Of a stretch of DNA of 64,000 nucleotides, positions 7,803 through 16,321 are shown piece after piece. Both the position numbers and the translations under genes were made by a program. Positions within the stretch are counted from its first letter, which is position 1. Every line of letters starts with the position of its first letter. The notes below the pieces were generated by a model. That model did no database searches and had not been told where the DNA came from. It was given only the letters and a program-made list of their open reading frames with translations. The stretch comes from UPXZ01 sp964634605 (GTDB lineage: Bacteria; Bacteroidota; Bacteroidia; Bacteroidales; Paludibacteraceae): positions 1 to 64,000 of the forward strand of contig CAZWLJ010000007.1 in NCBI GenBank assembly GCA_964634605.1, in the 5' to 3' direction.

Positions 7803-9284
7803 CTAATAAGCTCTTGCAAACACTACCCTTTGTGCTGATGGTTTTCCGGTAACCATGCAGGTGCCCGGAGTTTTATCTCCGTTAAGAGGAATACAGCGAA
7901 TGGTAGCTTTGGTATCTTCCTTGATTTTTTCTTCGGTTTCGGGAGTGCCATCCCAGTGACAAAGGAGAAATCCGCCATTTTCAATTTCGACCTTGAATTC
8001 TTCGTATGAATTTACTTCACGGGTCATCGAAGTGCGGAAATCAAATGCCTTTTTATAGATATTCTGCTGAATTTCTTTCAACAGACTGAGTATGTATGTC
8101 TCAATGCCATCGGTTGATACCGTTTCTTTGGTGAGAGTATCGCGTCTTGCAACTTCTATCGTGCCGTTTTCGAGATCGCGCGCACCCATTGCCAGTCGTA
8201 CCGGTACACCTTTCAGTTCATATTCGGCGAATTTCCATCCGGGTTTTTTGTTATCGTTATTGTCGTATTTTACGCTGACACCCAAGGCTTTAAGTTTTGC
8301 TGAAATTGAATTTACCTTTTCGGAAATGGTAGCCAGCTGTTCTTCGTTTTTATAAATCGGAACAATAACCACCTGATACGGAGCCAGATTCGGAGGCAGT
8401 ACGAGACCGTTGTCGTCAGAGTGGGTCATAATCAGCGCTCCCATGAGCCGGGTAGATACTCCCCATGAAGTAGCCCACACGTGTTCCATTTTATTTTCCT
8501 TGTTGACAAATGTCACATCAAATGCTTTGGCAAAGTTTTGTCCGAGGAAGTGTGAAGTGCCTGCCTGCAGTGCTTTTCCGTCCTGCATGAGGGCTTCGAT
8601 ACAATAGGTTTCGATGGCTCCGGCAAACCGTTCGTTGGCAGATTTCAGTCCGCGAAGTACAGGTACTGCCATGAAGTTTTCGGCAAAATCGGCATACACA
8701 TGCAGCATTCTTTCAGCTTCTTCAATGGCTTCGGCTTCGGTGGAATGGGCCGTATGCCCTTCCTGCCAGAGAAATTCTGCTGTGCGCAGAAACAGCCTTG
8801 TTCGCATTTCCCAGCGTACTACATTGGCCCACTGATTTACCAGAATTGGGAGATCCCGGTAAGATTGAATCCAGTTTTTATAGGTGTTCCAGATGATGGT
8901 TTCGGAGGTGGGGCGTACGATGAGTTCTTCTTCCAGTCTGGCTTCCGGATCAACAATTAACCCTGTGCCGTTCGGATCCTGTTTCAGCCGGTGATGTGTC
9001 ACCACGGCACATTCCTTGGCAAAACCTTCCACATGTTCGGCTTCGCGGCTCAGAAACGATTTGGGTATGAAGAGCGGAAAATAAGCGTTCACATGACCAG
9101 TTTCCTTGAACATCCGGTCGAGTTCGGCCTGAATTTTTTCCCAGATGGCATAACCGTATGGTTTAATCACCATGCAACCACGTACAGCCGACGATTCGGC
9201 CAAATCAGCTTTAATCACTAAATCATTGTACCACTGGGAGTAATCTGTTTCACGCGAAGTGAGTTCTTTTAATTCTTTTGCCAT
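7803..9284 (-). CDS. proS: Prolyl-tRNA synthetase, short archaeal/eukaryotic-like type (ProS type 3)
   Basis: This enzyme charges tRNA-Pro with proline in the cytoplasm. The 493 residues lack the large editing insertion of the long bacterial form. Class II motifs are visible: motif 2 in RWEMRTRLFLRTAEFLWQEG, with GHTAH following, and motif 3 near GVSTRLMGAL. An anticodon-binding domain follows, then the C-terminal domain with conserved cysteines (LLCHWDG, IRCIP, GTCMV) and the family's terminal Tyr (ARAY). This type is normal for Bacteroidota. A promoter box lies about 95 bp upstream. Confidence 0.97.
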   Translation of the reverse strand: MAKELKELTSRETDYSQWYNDLVIKADLAESSAVRGCMVIKPYGYAIWEKIQAELDRMFKETGHVNAYFPLFIPKSFLSREAEHVEGFAKECAVVTHHRLKQDPNGTGLIVDPEARLEEELIVRPTSETIIWNTYKNWIQSYRDLPILVNQWANVVRWEMRTRLFLRTAEFLWQEGHTAHSTEAEAIEEAERMLHVYADFAENFMAVPVLRGLKSANERFAGAIETYCIEALMQDGKALQAGTSHFLGQNFAKAFDVTFVNKENKMEHVWATSWGVSTRLMGALIMTHSDDNGLVLPPNLAPYQVVIVPIYKNEEQLATISEKVNSISAKLKALGVSVKYDNNDNKKPGWKFAEYELKGVPVRLAMGARDLENGTIEVARRDTLTKETVSTDGIETYILSLLKEIQQNIYKKAFDFRTSMTREVNSYEEFKVEIENGGFLLCHWDGTPETEEKIKEDTKATIRCIPLNGDKTPGTCMVTGKPSAQRVVFARAY

Positions 9285-9380
9285 ATCTTTATTTAAAATG
9301 TTATCCGTGATGTTCGGATATCTTTCAGTAAATCAGAAATATATGTAATTTTTGTTGTTTCTTTTAAAAAAAATTGAGTG

Positions 9381-9388
9381 CAAAGATA
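9381..9388 (-). promoter_or_regulatory. Predicted -7 box of proS
   Basis: Minus-strand TATCTTTG is an exact TAnnTTTG match placed about 95 bp before the proS ATG. It lies in the gap after barstar, so proS probably has its own promoter. Confidence 0.5.
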
Positions 9389-9422
9389 GCTATTTTTTAG
9401 AAAATATGCCAACAGATGTGAG

Positions 9423-9737
9423 TTACTCCGGTTCGGTGTCTTCGAACAACGAATCCATATCCTTGTCTTTGAGCGAATAATTAAAAAACAACTCATCATC
9501 CATATCGAATGCTGCATCTTCAAAAAGCAGAATCAGCTCAACATACTGCTCCAGTTGTTCATTTGAAAGATTAATGAACCGGATTTCCTGTGGCAGTTCG
9601 ATCCAGCCGGTGAGGCTATCCCACATTGCATCGAGGTTGTTACCGAAGTATTCAGGCAACTCCAGTTTCGCAACGGCTTCGCTGTAAAAATCATCGATGC
9701 TTTGGATGTTTTCAAAATCAAAAGTAACTTGTTTCAT
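9423..9737 (-). CDS. Barstar-family ribonuclease inhibitor
   Basis: The protein inhibits a barnase-type ribonuclease by plugging its active site. The 104 residues match barstar closely in the helix that enters barnase: LPEYFGNNLDAMWDSLTGW (about 27-45), keeping the residues equal to barstar Tyr29, Asp35, Trp38 and Asp39 (here Y30, D36, W39, D40). Glu73 is a candidate for barstar Glu76. The protein is about 15 residues longer than classic barstar, with a strongly acidic tail (from about residue 78). No signal peptide is seen, so it should be cytoplasmic. The ATG overlaps the stop of the barnase-like gene by 4 bp (9734-9737), which ties the two together. Confidence 0.93.
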   Translation of the reverse strand: MKQVTFDFENIQSIDDFYSEAVAKLELPEYFGNNLDAMWDSLTGWIELPQEIRFINLSNEQLEQYVELILLFEDAAFDMDDELFFNYSLKDKDMDSLFEDTEPE

Positions 9738-10222
9738 TTTTCTTCGAAAGTTTTATAATGATCGTGTGTAACATATATCAGTCCGTCGTTTGAGAATATC
9801 AGACGATGTGCATTCCGGTTTCCGCAGTTGTAATTCAGGTCGGCTTCGTAGTAGGTACGGCCTTTTCGGATCGGGAGCTGTTTTTCGCGGTTGGTGAAGA
9901 CATCTCCGCCAATGGCTTTTCCGGGAAGAACCTCGCACAGATTTCCTTTGGAAGCTATCCAACCCTGCTCTCTTGCATGGCTTTTGGTGATGTAGTAGTC
10001 CGGCAGACGGCCGTTTTCTTTTACGTATGACACTACAACTGCCTCCCTTGTAAGCTTGTCAATGTCTTCTTGTACAGTTATATTTGTTGTTTCTTTCGTT
10101 TCCGGAATACTGGTTTTATCATTCCGGATGTTCGAAGCCGGTTGCCTCAGCGTGTTGTAAAGCAAAATACCGATGATTACCAGTAGTAAAAGTATGATGA
10201 CGGAAGCCGATTTGTTTTTCAT
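9734..10222 (-). CDS. Barnase-like guanyl-specific ribonuclease with N-terminal membrane anchor
   Basis: The enzyme should cleave RNA, probably after guanosine. Residues 8-22 form one hydrophobic helix (signal anchor or uncleaved signal), then a linker of about 35 residues, then a full barnase domain (about 55-162). All key barnase residues are present: Lys27, Arg59, Glu73, Arg83, Arg87 and His102 correspond to K80, R112, E126, R136, R140 and H155. Motifs include LPDYYITKSHA, SKGNL, PGKAIGGDVFTNRE, EADLNY and DHYKTF. It has two cysteines, C96 and C133, at barnase positions 43 and 80, close in space in barnase and probably a disulfide after export. The barstar gene follows with a 4-bp overlap. 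Whether it serves in RNA scavenging, defence or toxin-antitoxin control cannot be told. Confidence 0.93.
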   Translation of the reverse strand: MKNKSASVIILLLLVIIGILLYNTLRQPASNIRNDKTSIPETKETTNITVQEDIDKLTREAVVVSYVKENGRLPDYYITKSHAREQGWIASKGNLCEVLPGKAIGGDVFTNREKQLPIRKGRTYYEADLNYNCGNRNAHRLIFSNDGLIYVTHDHYKTFEEK

Positions 10223-10258
10223 TTTTCTTTTTTTTTAAAAAAGTGACATGTACAGTTG

Positions 10259-10266
10259 CAAAGGTA
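10259..10266 (-). promoter_or_regulatory. Predicted -7 box of the barnase-barstar operon
   Basis: Minus-strand TACCTTTG is an exact TAnnTTTG match about 37 bp before the barnase ATG. No clear -33 box was found. Confidence 0.5.
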
Positions 10267-10539
10267 GTTGAAATAAATCGGAATACATATAACAGTAAAT
10301 CGGTAACTTATCATAATATTTTCTGGTCGCAGACTGAGTAATAATTTTTTTCACATTTCCATCCCGGTCATTCCCGTCAAAACCGGTTGTTTTTACTTCT
10401 TTATTTTATAGATTTTCATTCAGCCGGATCAGTATAATTTGTTTCTGCCGGCTTTTCGCGGGGTATGTATCAAGCTTAGCTGAACGGTTGTATTTTTAAA
10501 TAAACTGCTGTAAAACATCATTTTTCCATTTTTTAGTAG

Positions 10540-10547
10540 TACTTTTG
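10540..10547 (+). promoter_or_regulatory. Predicted -7 box of the DEAD-box helicase gene
   Basis: TACTTTTG is an exact TAnnTTTG match 30 bp before the ATG at 10578. The -33 region is T-rich without a perfect TTTG. Confidence 0.5.
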
Positions 10548-10577
10548 TGCGAAAATTTGAAAAGATATTTGTGAAAA

Positions 10578-11837
10578 ATGAGATTTGACGAACTTCCGCT
10601 GTGTGATGCAGTTCTTAATGGACTTGATGCAATGAATTTTACCGAAATGACTCCTGTTCAGGAGCAAGCCATTCCGGTGATACTTGATAAAAAGGATCTG
10701 ATTGCCTGTGCACAAACCGGTACCGGTAAAACGGCCGCTTTTTTGCTGCCGCTTATCAACAACCTTTATACCAAATCCAATGCAGAACATGCTGTAAATG
10801 CCATTATCATGTCACCCACACGTGAACTGGCTCAGCAGATTGACCAGCAGATGGAAGGTTTCTCGTACTTTGTGCCGGTGTCGTCGGTAGCTGTTTACGG
10901 AGGCAACGACTCGCAGGCATGGGATGTGCAACGAAACGGACTCCAGAAAGGAGCTGATGTGGTAATAGCTACTCCCGGCCGTTTGATTTCGCATCTCAAC
11001 TTATATGAAATAGACCTTTCGCACGTCCGTTATTTTATTCTGGACGAAGCTGACCGGATGCTCGACATGGGATTTTTTGACGATATCATGAAGATTGTGC
11101 ACCGTCTGCCTAAAGACAGACAAACCATCATGTTTTCGGCTACCATGCCTCCCAAAATCCGCCAACTGGCAAAAACAATACTTCAGGATCCTGTTGAGGT
11201 GAAAATTGCCATTTCGCGTCCGCCGGATACAATCATGCAAACAGCATACATTTGTGAAGAATCTCAGAAAAATAGTATCATCAGGCATTTGTTTTCAGAG
11301 AAAACTCCGAATAAAGTCATTCTGTTTTCAGGCTCCAAACTTAAAGTGAAAGAACTAACGCGTACCCTCCGGAAGATGGGACTTTCGGTAGGTGAGATGC
11401 ACTCCGATCTGGAGCAGAAAGAGCGCGATGCAATCATGCATGAGTTCAAAAACAACCGCGTGAATATGCTTATAGCCACTGATATTGTTGCGCGGGGTAT
11501 TGATATTGATGATATTACACTGGTAATCAACTACGATGTGCCTTACGAAGTGGAGGATTACGTTCATCGGATTGGGCGTACTGCCCGGGCAGGTGATGAA
11601 GGTATGTCTATCACGCTGGTGAGTACTCAGGAACAGTACAGGTTCAGGCAAATAGAAGATTTTCTGGAAAAGGAAATCTATAAGATTCCACTTCCTGAAG
11701 AACTGGGAGAATCGCCCGAATACAATCCCGAGGCCAACCGAAAATCCTACCGGAATACCGGAAACCGGACCGGAGGTAATTTCAGAAATAAGGCTAAACG
11801 GAATAATAATAAGACCCGCTCCCGGAAAAAAGACTAA
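10578..11837 (+). CDS. DEAD-box ATP-dependent RNA helicase (RhlE-like)
   Basis: The enzyme remodels RNA duplexes using ATP in the cytoplasm. The 419 residues show the complete motif set: Q motif (MTPVQEQAIP), motif I AQTGTGKT (about 48-55), PTRELAQQ, TPGR, DEAD (156-159), SAT, and in the second RecA domain ARGIDI and HRIGRTAR (about 333-340). A basic, Asn/Arg-rich tail of about 40 residues (NRTGGNFRNKAKRNNN) likely binds RNA without sequence specificity. The length and tail fit the RhlE group. Its 3' end converges on the xylan-locus regulator with a 37-bp gap. Confidence 0.95.
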   Translation: MRFDELPLCDAVLNGLDAMNFTEMTPVQEQAIPVILDKKDLIACAQTGTGKTAAFLLPLINNLYTKSNAEHAVNAIIMSPTRELAQQIDQQMEGFSYFVPVSSVAVYGGNDSQAWDVQRNGLQKGADVVIATPGRLISHLNLYEIDLSHVRYFILDEADRMLDMGFFDDIMKIVHRLPKDRQTIMFSATMPPKIRQLAKTILQDPVEVKIAISRPPDTIMQTAYICEESQKNSIIRHLFSEKTPNKVILFSGSKLKVKELTRTLRKMGLSVGEMHSDLEQKERDAIMHEFKNNRVNMLIATDIVARGIDIDDITLVINYDVPYEVEDYVHRIGRTARAGDEGMSITLVSTQEQYRFRQIEDFLEKEIYKIPLPEELGESPEYNPEANRKSYRNTGNRTGGNFRNKAKRNNNKTRSRKKD

Positions 11838-11874
11838 AGATTCGGATATTCCCGGTACAAAAAGCACTTATACA

Positions 11875-14800
11875 CTATTTTAGTTCCGATTCATCCTGCT
11901 TCCTGTGTTTCTCGGCATATTCCTTTGGCGATATTCCATAGAATTCCTTGAATACGTTAGAGAAATGCGATAAATTTGAGAATCCAAGCGCGTAAGCCAC
12001 TTCAGAAATGTTTATTTTCTGCTCGGAAAGCATCTCGGAAGCTTTTTTCATCCGGATAGTTTTTATGATGTCGTGTGTGGACTGGTTAGTCAGTTCTTTC
12101 ATCTTTCGGTACATATGTACACGGCTCATTCCTATGTTTTTCGACAGGAAATCAACATTCAGCTCACTGTTTGAGATGTTTTCGTTTATTAATATCAGAA
12201 TTTTCTCGAGCAGTTTTTTATCGGATGATTTCAGCTGTTCGGTTTTGAGCAGTTTTTTGTTGTTTTCTTCCTCCAAAGGTTTCATTTCCACTCTTCTTCG
12301 GTTTTCAATCAGATTCAGAATTTGTTTTGTAAGCAGTTTGATATTGAACGGCTTGGGTATATAGGCATCAGCTCCGGTTTCAAATCCTTCTGCTTTGTCC
12401 GTGTCGGTCGATTTTGCTGTAAGGAGAATGACTGGAATATGATTGACATTTGCATTTGTTTTAATCTTTTTACAAAGGGTCAGCCCGTCCATCTCAGGCA
12501 TCATTACATCGCTCAGTACCAGGTCCGGTTTGTGAGTCAAAACATATTGAAGCGCTTCTTTACCGTTATGAAATTCTTCGACATTCAAATATGGTTTTAG
12601 TTCCACTTTCAGGAAATTCCGGATTTCATAATCGTCTTCCACTATCGCAATCCGGTATTTTGTTTTTGGCTTCACTTCGGTCATTTCTTCGGGAACTTCC
12701 TGTACAAAGAGGTCTTCCTGAGCTTGATGATTATGTACGGGTGCAAGGATTTCCGATTTCGAGAAATCTGCAATTTTCTCTTTTTCGCTCAGATGACTGC
12801 TTCCAAGCGGCAAACGTATCACAAATTCACTGCCTGAATTCTCTTCACTGGAGCGGGCAAAAATAATTCCGTGCGACAATTCGACCAGCGAACGTGATAA
12901 ATGTAATCCTACGCCTGTACCGATTTGCGATTTGGTATATTCATTATCAATCTGATAAAAGCGGGTAAATATATTCTCCAGATCCGATTCATTTATTCCG
13001 ATTCCCGAATCGGAAACAACGATTTCAAAATATTTATTTAGCGGTGCTTCAAATTCCGGATTGAATCCGGTACTCAGTTTCACCGTGATTTTGCCATTAT
13101 CGGGGGTGAATTTGAAGGCATTTGAAAGTATATTCATCATCACTTTGTCCATATTGTTCAGGTCGATCCAGGCTTTCAGCTCAGGCATTTCATGTACGAA
13201 CTGAAAATCCATATTGCGTTTGTTGGCTAAATACTCGAATGTTTGCATCAGGTCATTAATAAAACCAACCATATCCGTTTCTCTGAACTGCAGAAAAAGT
13301 TGTCCCTTATCAATTTTCCGGATATCCATCAATTGGTTGATAAGTCGAAGAATTCGTTTCGCGTTGCGGTGCATGATCTGGTAGAGGTAAATTTTCTGTG
13401 GATCGGTTTCACCCGGTATGAGTTTTTCCAGCGGGCTGATAATCAGACTCATAGGAGTTCTGATTTCGTGTGAGATATTTATAAAAAACTGAAGTTTTGC
13501 TTCGTTGAGTTGTTCGGCATGCTGTCTTTTCATCAGTTCGTTCCGGTGTTTTGCACGGTTCAGGAAGTAACCTGCCACACCATACAGAAGCAGCAGCCCC
13601 AACAATACATACAAAGTGATAGCCCAGCCGGAAAGATACCACGGAGGTGAAATTATGATGGTGATTTCTCTGATTTCAGACTGAATATCGCGTACCGATG
13701 CCAATACTTTTAACTTGTATGTACCGTAGTTGATATTGGTGAAATGAATACGATTTACTCCCGGATTAGTGCTTATCCATGTGTTGCTCAGGCCTTCCAT
13801 CAGGTATCGATAGTGAATTTGCTCGGCAATACCATAGCTGAATGTGGAGAACTCAAGATTAAAGATGTTATCTTTGTAATCCAGGAAAATGGTATCCAGA
13901 TCCGAAATATAACGGTTCGGGTTCTTTTTTTTACCTTCGTTAAATACCTGTCTGTCGCCAATATTGAGCGCTGTAACAAAAACTTTGAGCGATTCTCTGT
14001 CTTCCCTGATTTGTTCGGGGAAAAAGGAGGTTACACCATTTATTCCTCCGAAGAAAATTTCGTTGTTTTGGCTTTTGAAACAGGCACCTTTTGTAAATTC
14101 ATTCCCCTGGAGTCCGTCGGAGCTGTAGTAATTTGTAAATATGCTCTTATCAACATTGTACTTGGATATGCCGTTGTGGGTGCTCAACCACATATTTCCC
14201 GATGAATCTTCTACCATTCCACAAATTACGTCGCTTGCCAGCCCGTTGGCGGTAGTCAGTTTCCGTGTGGATTTTTTCGGATAATCGAGTACAGCAACTC
14301 CCTCGGTACTTCCGATCCACATTTTGTTTTTTTTGTCCTGAGTAATAGAATAAATTACTTTTCCGGGGATTATCGGATTGTTTTCCGAGAAATTGTCCAC
14401 CTGGCTGTTTTTTTTGTTTATGACTGAAAAACCTTTGTGAGTTCCGGCCCATATTAAGCCGTTTTTATCATTCAACAGGCAATTAATCCAGTTATTGGTG
14501 ATATAGGGAAACGAGTATTGTTTCACGTATTTTCGGGTATTCGTATTGAAAACGAAAATTCCCTCTCCATGAGTACCAATCCAGAGATTGTTTTCATTAT
14601 CGCATACCATGGCATTAATTTTATTCTCAAATGTACTACCCTCCAGAAAATCCGGTTTCTGATTGAAGTATTTACATTCACCTGAATTTTTGTCAAAAAG
14701 TGCCAATCCGTGAAGATAAGAACCGAGCCACATTTCACCTTTTTGAGTTTCGGTAATACACATCACGGTACTCGAGATAGAATTTGGCGAACCGGTACGG

Positions 14801-15972
14801 GCAAAATGCCGGACATTATTCTGGTTGTCAAGCCGGTACATGCCATCGTTGTCGGTCCCAATCCACAGAAAATTGCTTTTGTCTTTGTAAATGGCTGTAA
14901 CACTGCTCGATCCAATCAGATTCTGATCGTAAAACTTACTTCCTATATAATTAAAGCGATACGGATTGTTACGGAGCAGGAAAACTCCTTTCTGAAAAAG
15001 ACCTATCCACAAGTTACCCGTTCTGTCCTGAAGAATGGAATGAACCTTCATTCTTGAAAAATCAAATATGGAAGAACTCATTCGGTAATCTTCGATTCTG
15101 TTTTTATCGTAGTTATACTTTTTAAGCCCAAGTCCGTCGGTACCCACCAGGAGTTGTTTCTGCTTGTCAATGTGCAAACTTTTTACAGGCAATGGATTCT
15201 GAGGCTGATTAGCGGGAATAGATTCGAATTTCCAGGTTAATTTATTCAGCCTGAAAAGCCCTCCGGACAATGTTCCGACGAATATATTCGATTTGCTGTC
15301 TTCAACGATGGCCGACATTTGATTGTTGCCGATGTTACCATTTTTCACATCAAACAGCCGGATAGATCCGCTAACGTTGTCGAACATACACAAGCCATTA
15401 TTCTCAGTTCCAATCCATAATTTATGGTATCTGTCCTCAAAGATGAACATGAGGTGTAAACTCGGTATTTTAGCATTTAGTCCGTCTACTGCTTCGAATC
15501 GTGATTTACTGCCTGGTAAAAGCCTTAAAATACCCTCACCTGAGGTACTCAGCCAGATGGTTCCGTCGGAACTTTCGATAATAGAAGTTACGTGGGGTTG
15601 AAGTATATTGCCTGAAGAATACAGATTGACGGTGGTGAACTTATTTGTTTTGCGGTCGAAAAGCTGAAGTCCGTTGATGCCTCCGATCCAGAATCTGCCT
15701 TTTGAATCTTCGAATAAACATCTTACATAGTTGTTTTTAAGTGAATTCTTATCATTCTGATTATTTTTGTAAACAGTGAATTTAACACCGTCAAATTTAT
15801 TCAGACCGTCTTCAGTGGCAATCCAGATATAGTTTCGTTTGTCTTCGAATATGTTGTTTATCAGACTGTTAGAAAGATCTTTATCCGTTGAATAGAAAAT
15901 GCCGGTCTGAGCACTCGCAGAAGCGTTTAAAATCAACAAAAAAATAATTAGTCTGACGTATAGTAGTTTCAT
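11875..15972 (-). CDS. Hybrid two-component system sensor/regulator of the xylan locus
   Basis: One 1365-residue polypeptide holds sensor, kinase, receiver and DNA-binding output. Domains in order: signal peptide (1-21); two seven-bladed-type propellers of repeated two-component propeller motifs (for example IWIATEDGLNKFDG, LWIGTENNGLCMF) to about 700; Y_Y_Y domain (about 710-775); one membrane helix (about 785-805, ITLYVLLGLLLLYGVAGYFL); HisKA with the phospho-acceptor in SHEIRTP (H about 835); HATPase with GIGI and GTGVGL; receiver domain (about 1108-1225, phospho-acceptor Asp about 1155 in LSDVMMPEMDG); AraC-type helix-turn-helix (about 1260-1355). The periplasmic part normally binds an oligosaccharide directly. 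It is divergent from xusA and is the only regulator seen in the 52-kb locus, so it probably controls the whole locus in response to xylo-oligosaccharides. Confidence 0.97.
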   Translation of the reverse strand: MKLLYVRLIIFLLILNASASAQTGIFYSTDKDLSNSLINNIFEDKRNYIWIATEDGLNKFDGVKFTVYKNNQNDKNSLKNNYVRCLFEDSKGRFWIGGINGLQLFDRKTNKFTTVNLYSSGNILQPHVTSIIESSDGTIWLSTSGEGILRLLPGSKSRFEAVDGLNAKIPSLHLMFIFEDRYHKLWIGTENNGLCMFDNVSGSIRLFDVKNGNIGNNQMSAIVEDSKSNIFVGTLSGGLFRLNKLTWKFESIPANQPQNPLPVKSLHIDKQKQLLVGTDGLGLKKYNYDKNRIEDYRMSSSIFDFSRMKVHSILQDRTGNLWIGLFQKGVFLLRNNPYRFNYIGSKFYDQNLIGSSSVTAIYKDKSNFLWIGTDNDGMYRLDNQNNVRHFARTGSPNSISSTVMCITETQKGEMWLGSYLHGLALFDKNSGECKYFNQKPDFLEGSTFENKINAMVCDNENNLWIGTHGEGIFVFNTNTRKYVKQYSFPYITNNWINCLLNDKNGLIWAGTHKGFSVINKKNSQVDNFSENNPIIPGKVIYSITQDKKNKMWIGSTEGVAVLDYPKKSTRKLTTANGLASDVICGMVEDSSGNMWLSTHNGISKYNVDKSIFTNYYSSDGLQGNEFTKGACFKSQNNEIFFGGINGVTSFFPEQIREDRESLKVFVTALNIGDRQVFNEGKKKNPNRYISDLDTIFLDYKDNIFNLEFSTFSYGIAEQIHYRYLMEGLSNTWISTNPGVNRIHFTNINYGTYKLKVLASVRDIQSEIREITIIISPPWYLSGWAITLYVLLGLLLLYGVAGYFLNRAKHRNELMKRQHAEQLNEAKLQFFINISHEIRTPMSLIISPLEKLIPGETDPQKIYLYQIMHRNAKRILRLINQLMDIRKIDKGQLFLQFRETDMVGFINDLMQTFEYLANKRNMDFQFVHEMPELKAWIDLNNMDKVMMNILSNAFKFTPDNGKITVKLSTGFNPEFEAPLNKYFEIVVSDSGIGINESDLENIFTRFYQIDNEYTKSQIGTGVGLHLSRSLVELSHGIIFARSSEENSGSEFVIRLPLGSSHLSEKEKIADFSKSEILAPVHNHQAQEDLFVQEVPEEMTEVKPKTKYRIAIVEDDYEIRNFLKVELKPYLNVEEFHNGKEALQYVLTHKPDLVLSDVMMPEMDGLTLCKKIKTNANVNHIPVILLTAKSTDTDKAEGFETGADAYIPKPFNIKLLTKQILNLIENRRRVEMKPLEEENNKKLLKTEQLKSSDKKLLEKILILINENISNSELNVDFLSKNIGMSRVHMYRKMKELTNQSTHDIIKTIRMKKASEMLSEQKINISEVAYALGFSNLSHFSNVFKEFYGISPKEYAEKHRKQDESELK

Positions 15973-15997
15973 GGTGCATTGATATTTTTTAAGGATA

Positions 15998-16005
15998 CAA
16001 AAATA
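15998..16005 (-). promoter_or_regulatory. Predicted -7 box of the hybrid regulator gene
   Basis: Minus-strand TATTTTTG matches TAnnTTTG and lies 26 bp before the ATG at 15972. Confidence 0.45.
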
Positions 16006-16121
16006 GCAGAAAAAAAAGCAAATGTATCAAAAAAGAAAATAAAAGTAATTGTCAGTCATGAAATGTAACAAATAGAAAAACTTACGAACTAATAATATAA
16101 CTTAATAACAAGCGTAATTGA

Positions 16122-16129
16122 TAAATTTG
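16122..16129 (+). promoter_or_regulatory. Predicted -7 box of the xus operon
   Basis: TAAATTTG is an exact TAnnTTTG match. No TTTG stands at the -33 position, as expected for a promoter that depends on the hybrid regulator. Transcription from here would give a leader of about 185 nt before xusA. Confidence 0.5.
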
Positions 16130-16321
16130 TAACATCGCTTTTTAGAATTTATTTACTCATAGTTTAAATATCTATAATCATGAAAAACGAAGACGGGAGC
16201 TAAAAATCAACAATCCATCCGGATCAATTAAGAAATTCTCAATCACATTCATTAATGTATAAAAGAGAATAAAGGTTACAGATTATCAGAAAAACATTTT
16301 ATTAAGTTTAACCAGAAAATA

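Larger units (their letters stand above)
10223..10577. other. Divergent intergenic region, barnase / DEAD-box helicase
   Basis: This 355-bp gap holds the promoter boxes of both flanking genes (10259-10266 and 10540-10547). I see no gene, repeat or stable hairpin in the middle part (10280-10530). Confidence 0.5.
15973..16321. other. Divergent control region between the regulator and xusA
   Basis: These 349 bp hold both promoters and no gene. TGTAACA occurs twice (16064-16070 and 16128-16134), the second overlapping the xusA -7 box; TTTGTAACA at 16126-16134 recurs upstream of the third SusC gene. An 8-codon ATG-to-stop ORF (16180-16203) lies in the predicted xusA leader, which is about 185 nt long; its meaning is unknown. 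Confidence 0.4.

Noticed and set aside
9293..9523. 76-codon minus-strand ORF overlapping the end of barstar
   Set aside because: Different frame from barstar, composition unlike a real protein and no start context; shadow of barstar and the gap.
16180..16203. Eight-codon ORF in the xusA leader as a regulatory peptide
   Set aside because: Too short and isolated, with no terminator or alternative hairpin next to it; mentioned only as part of the control region.
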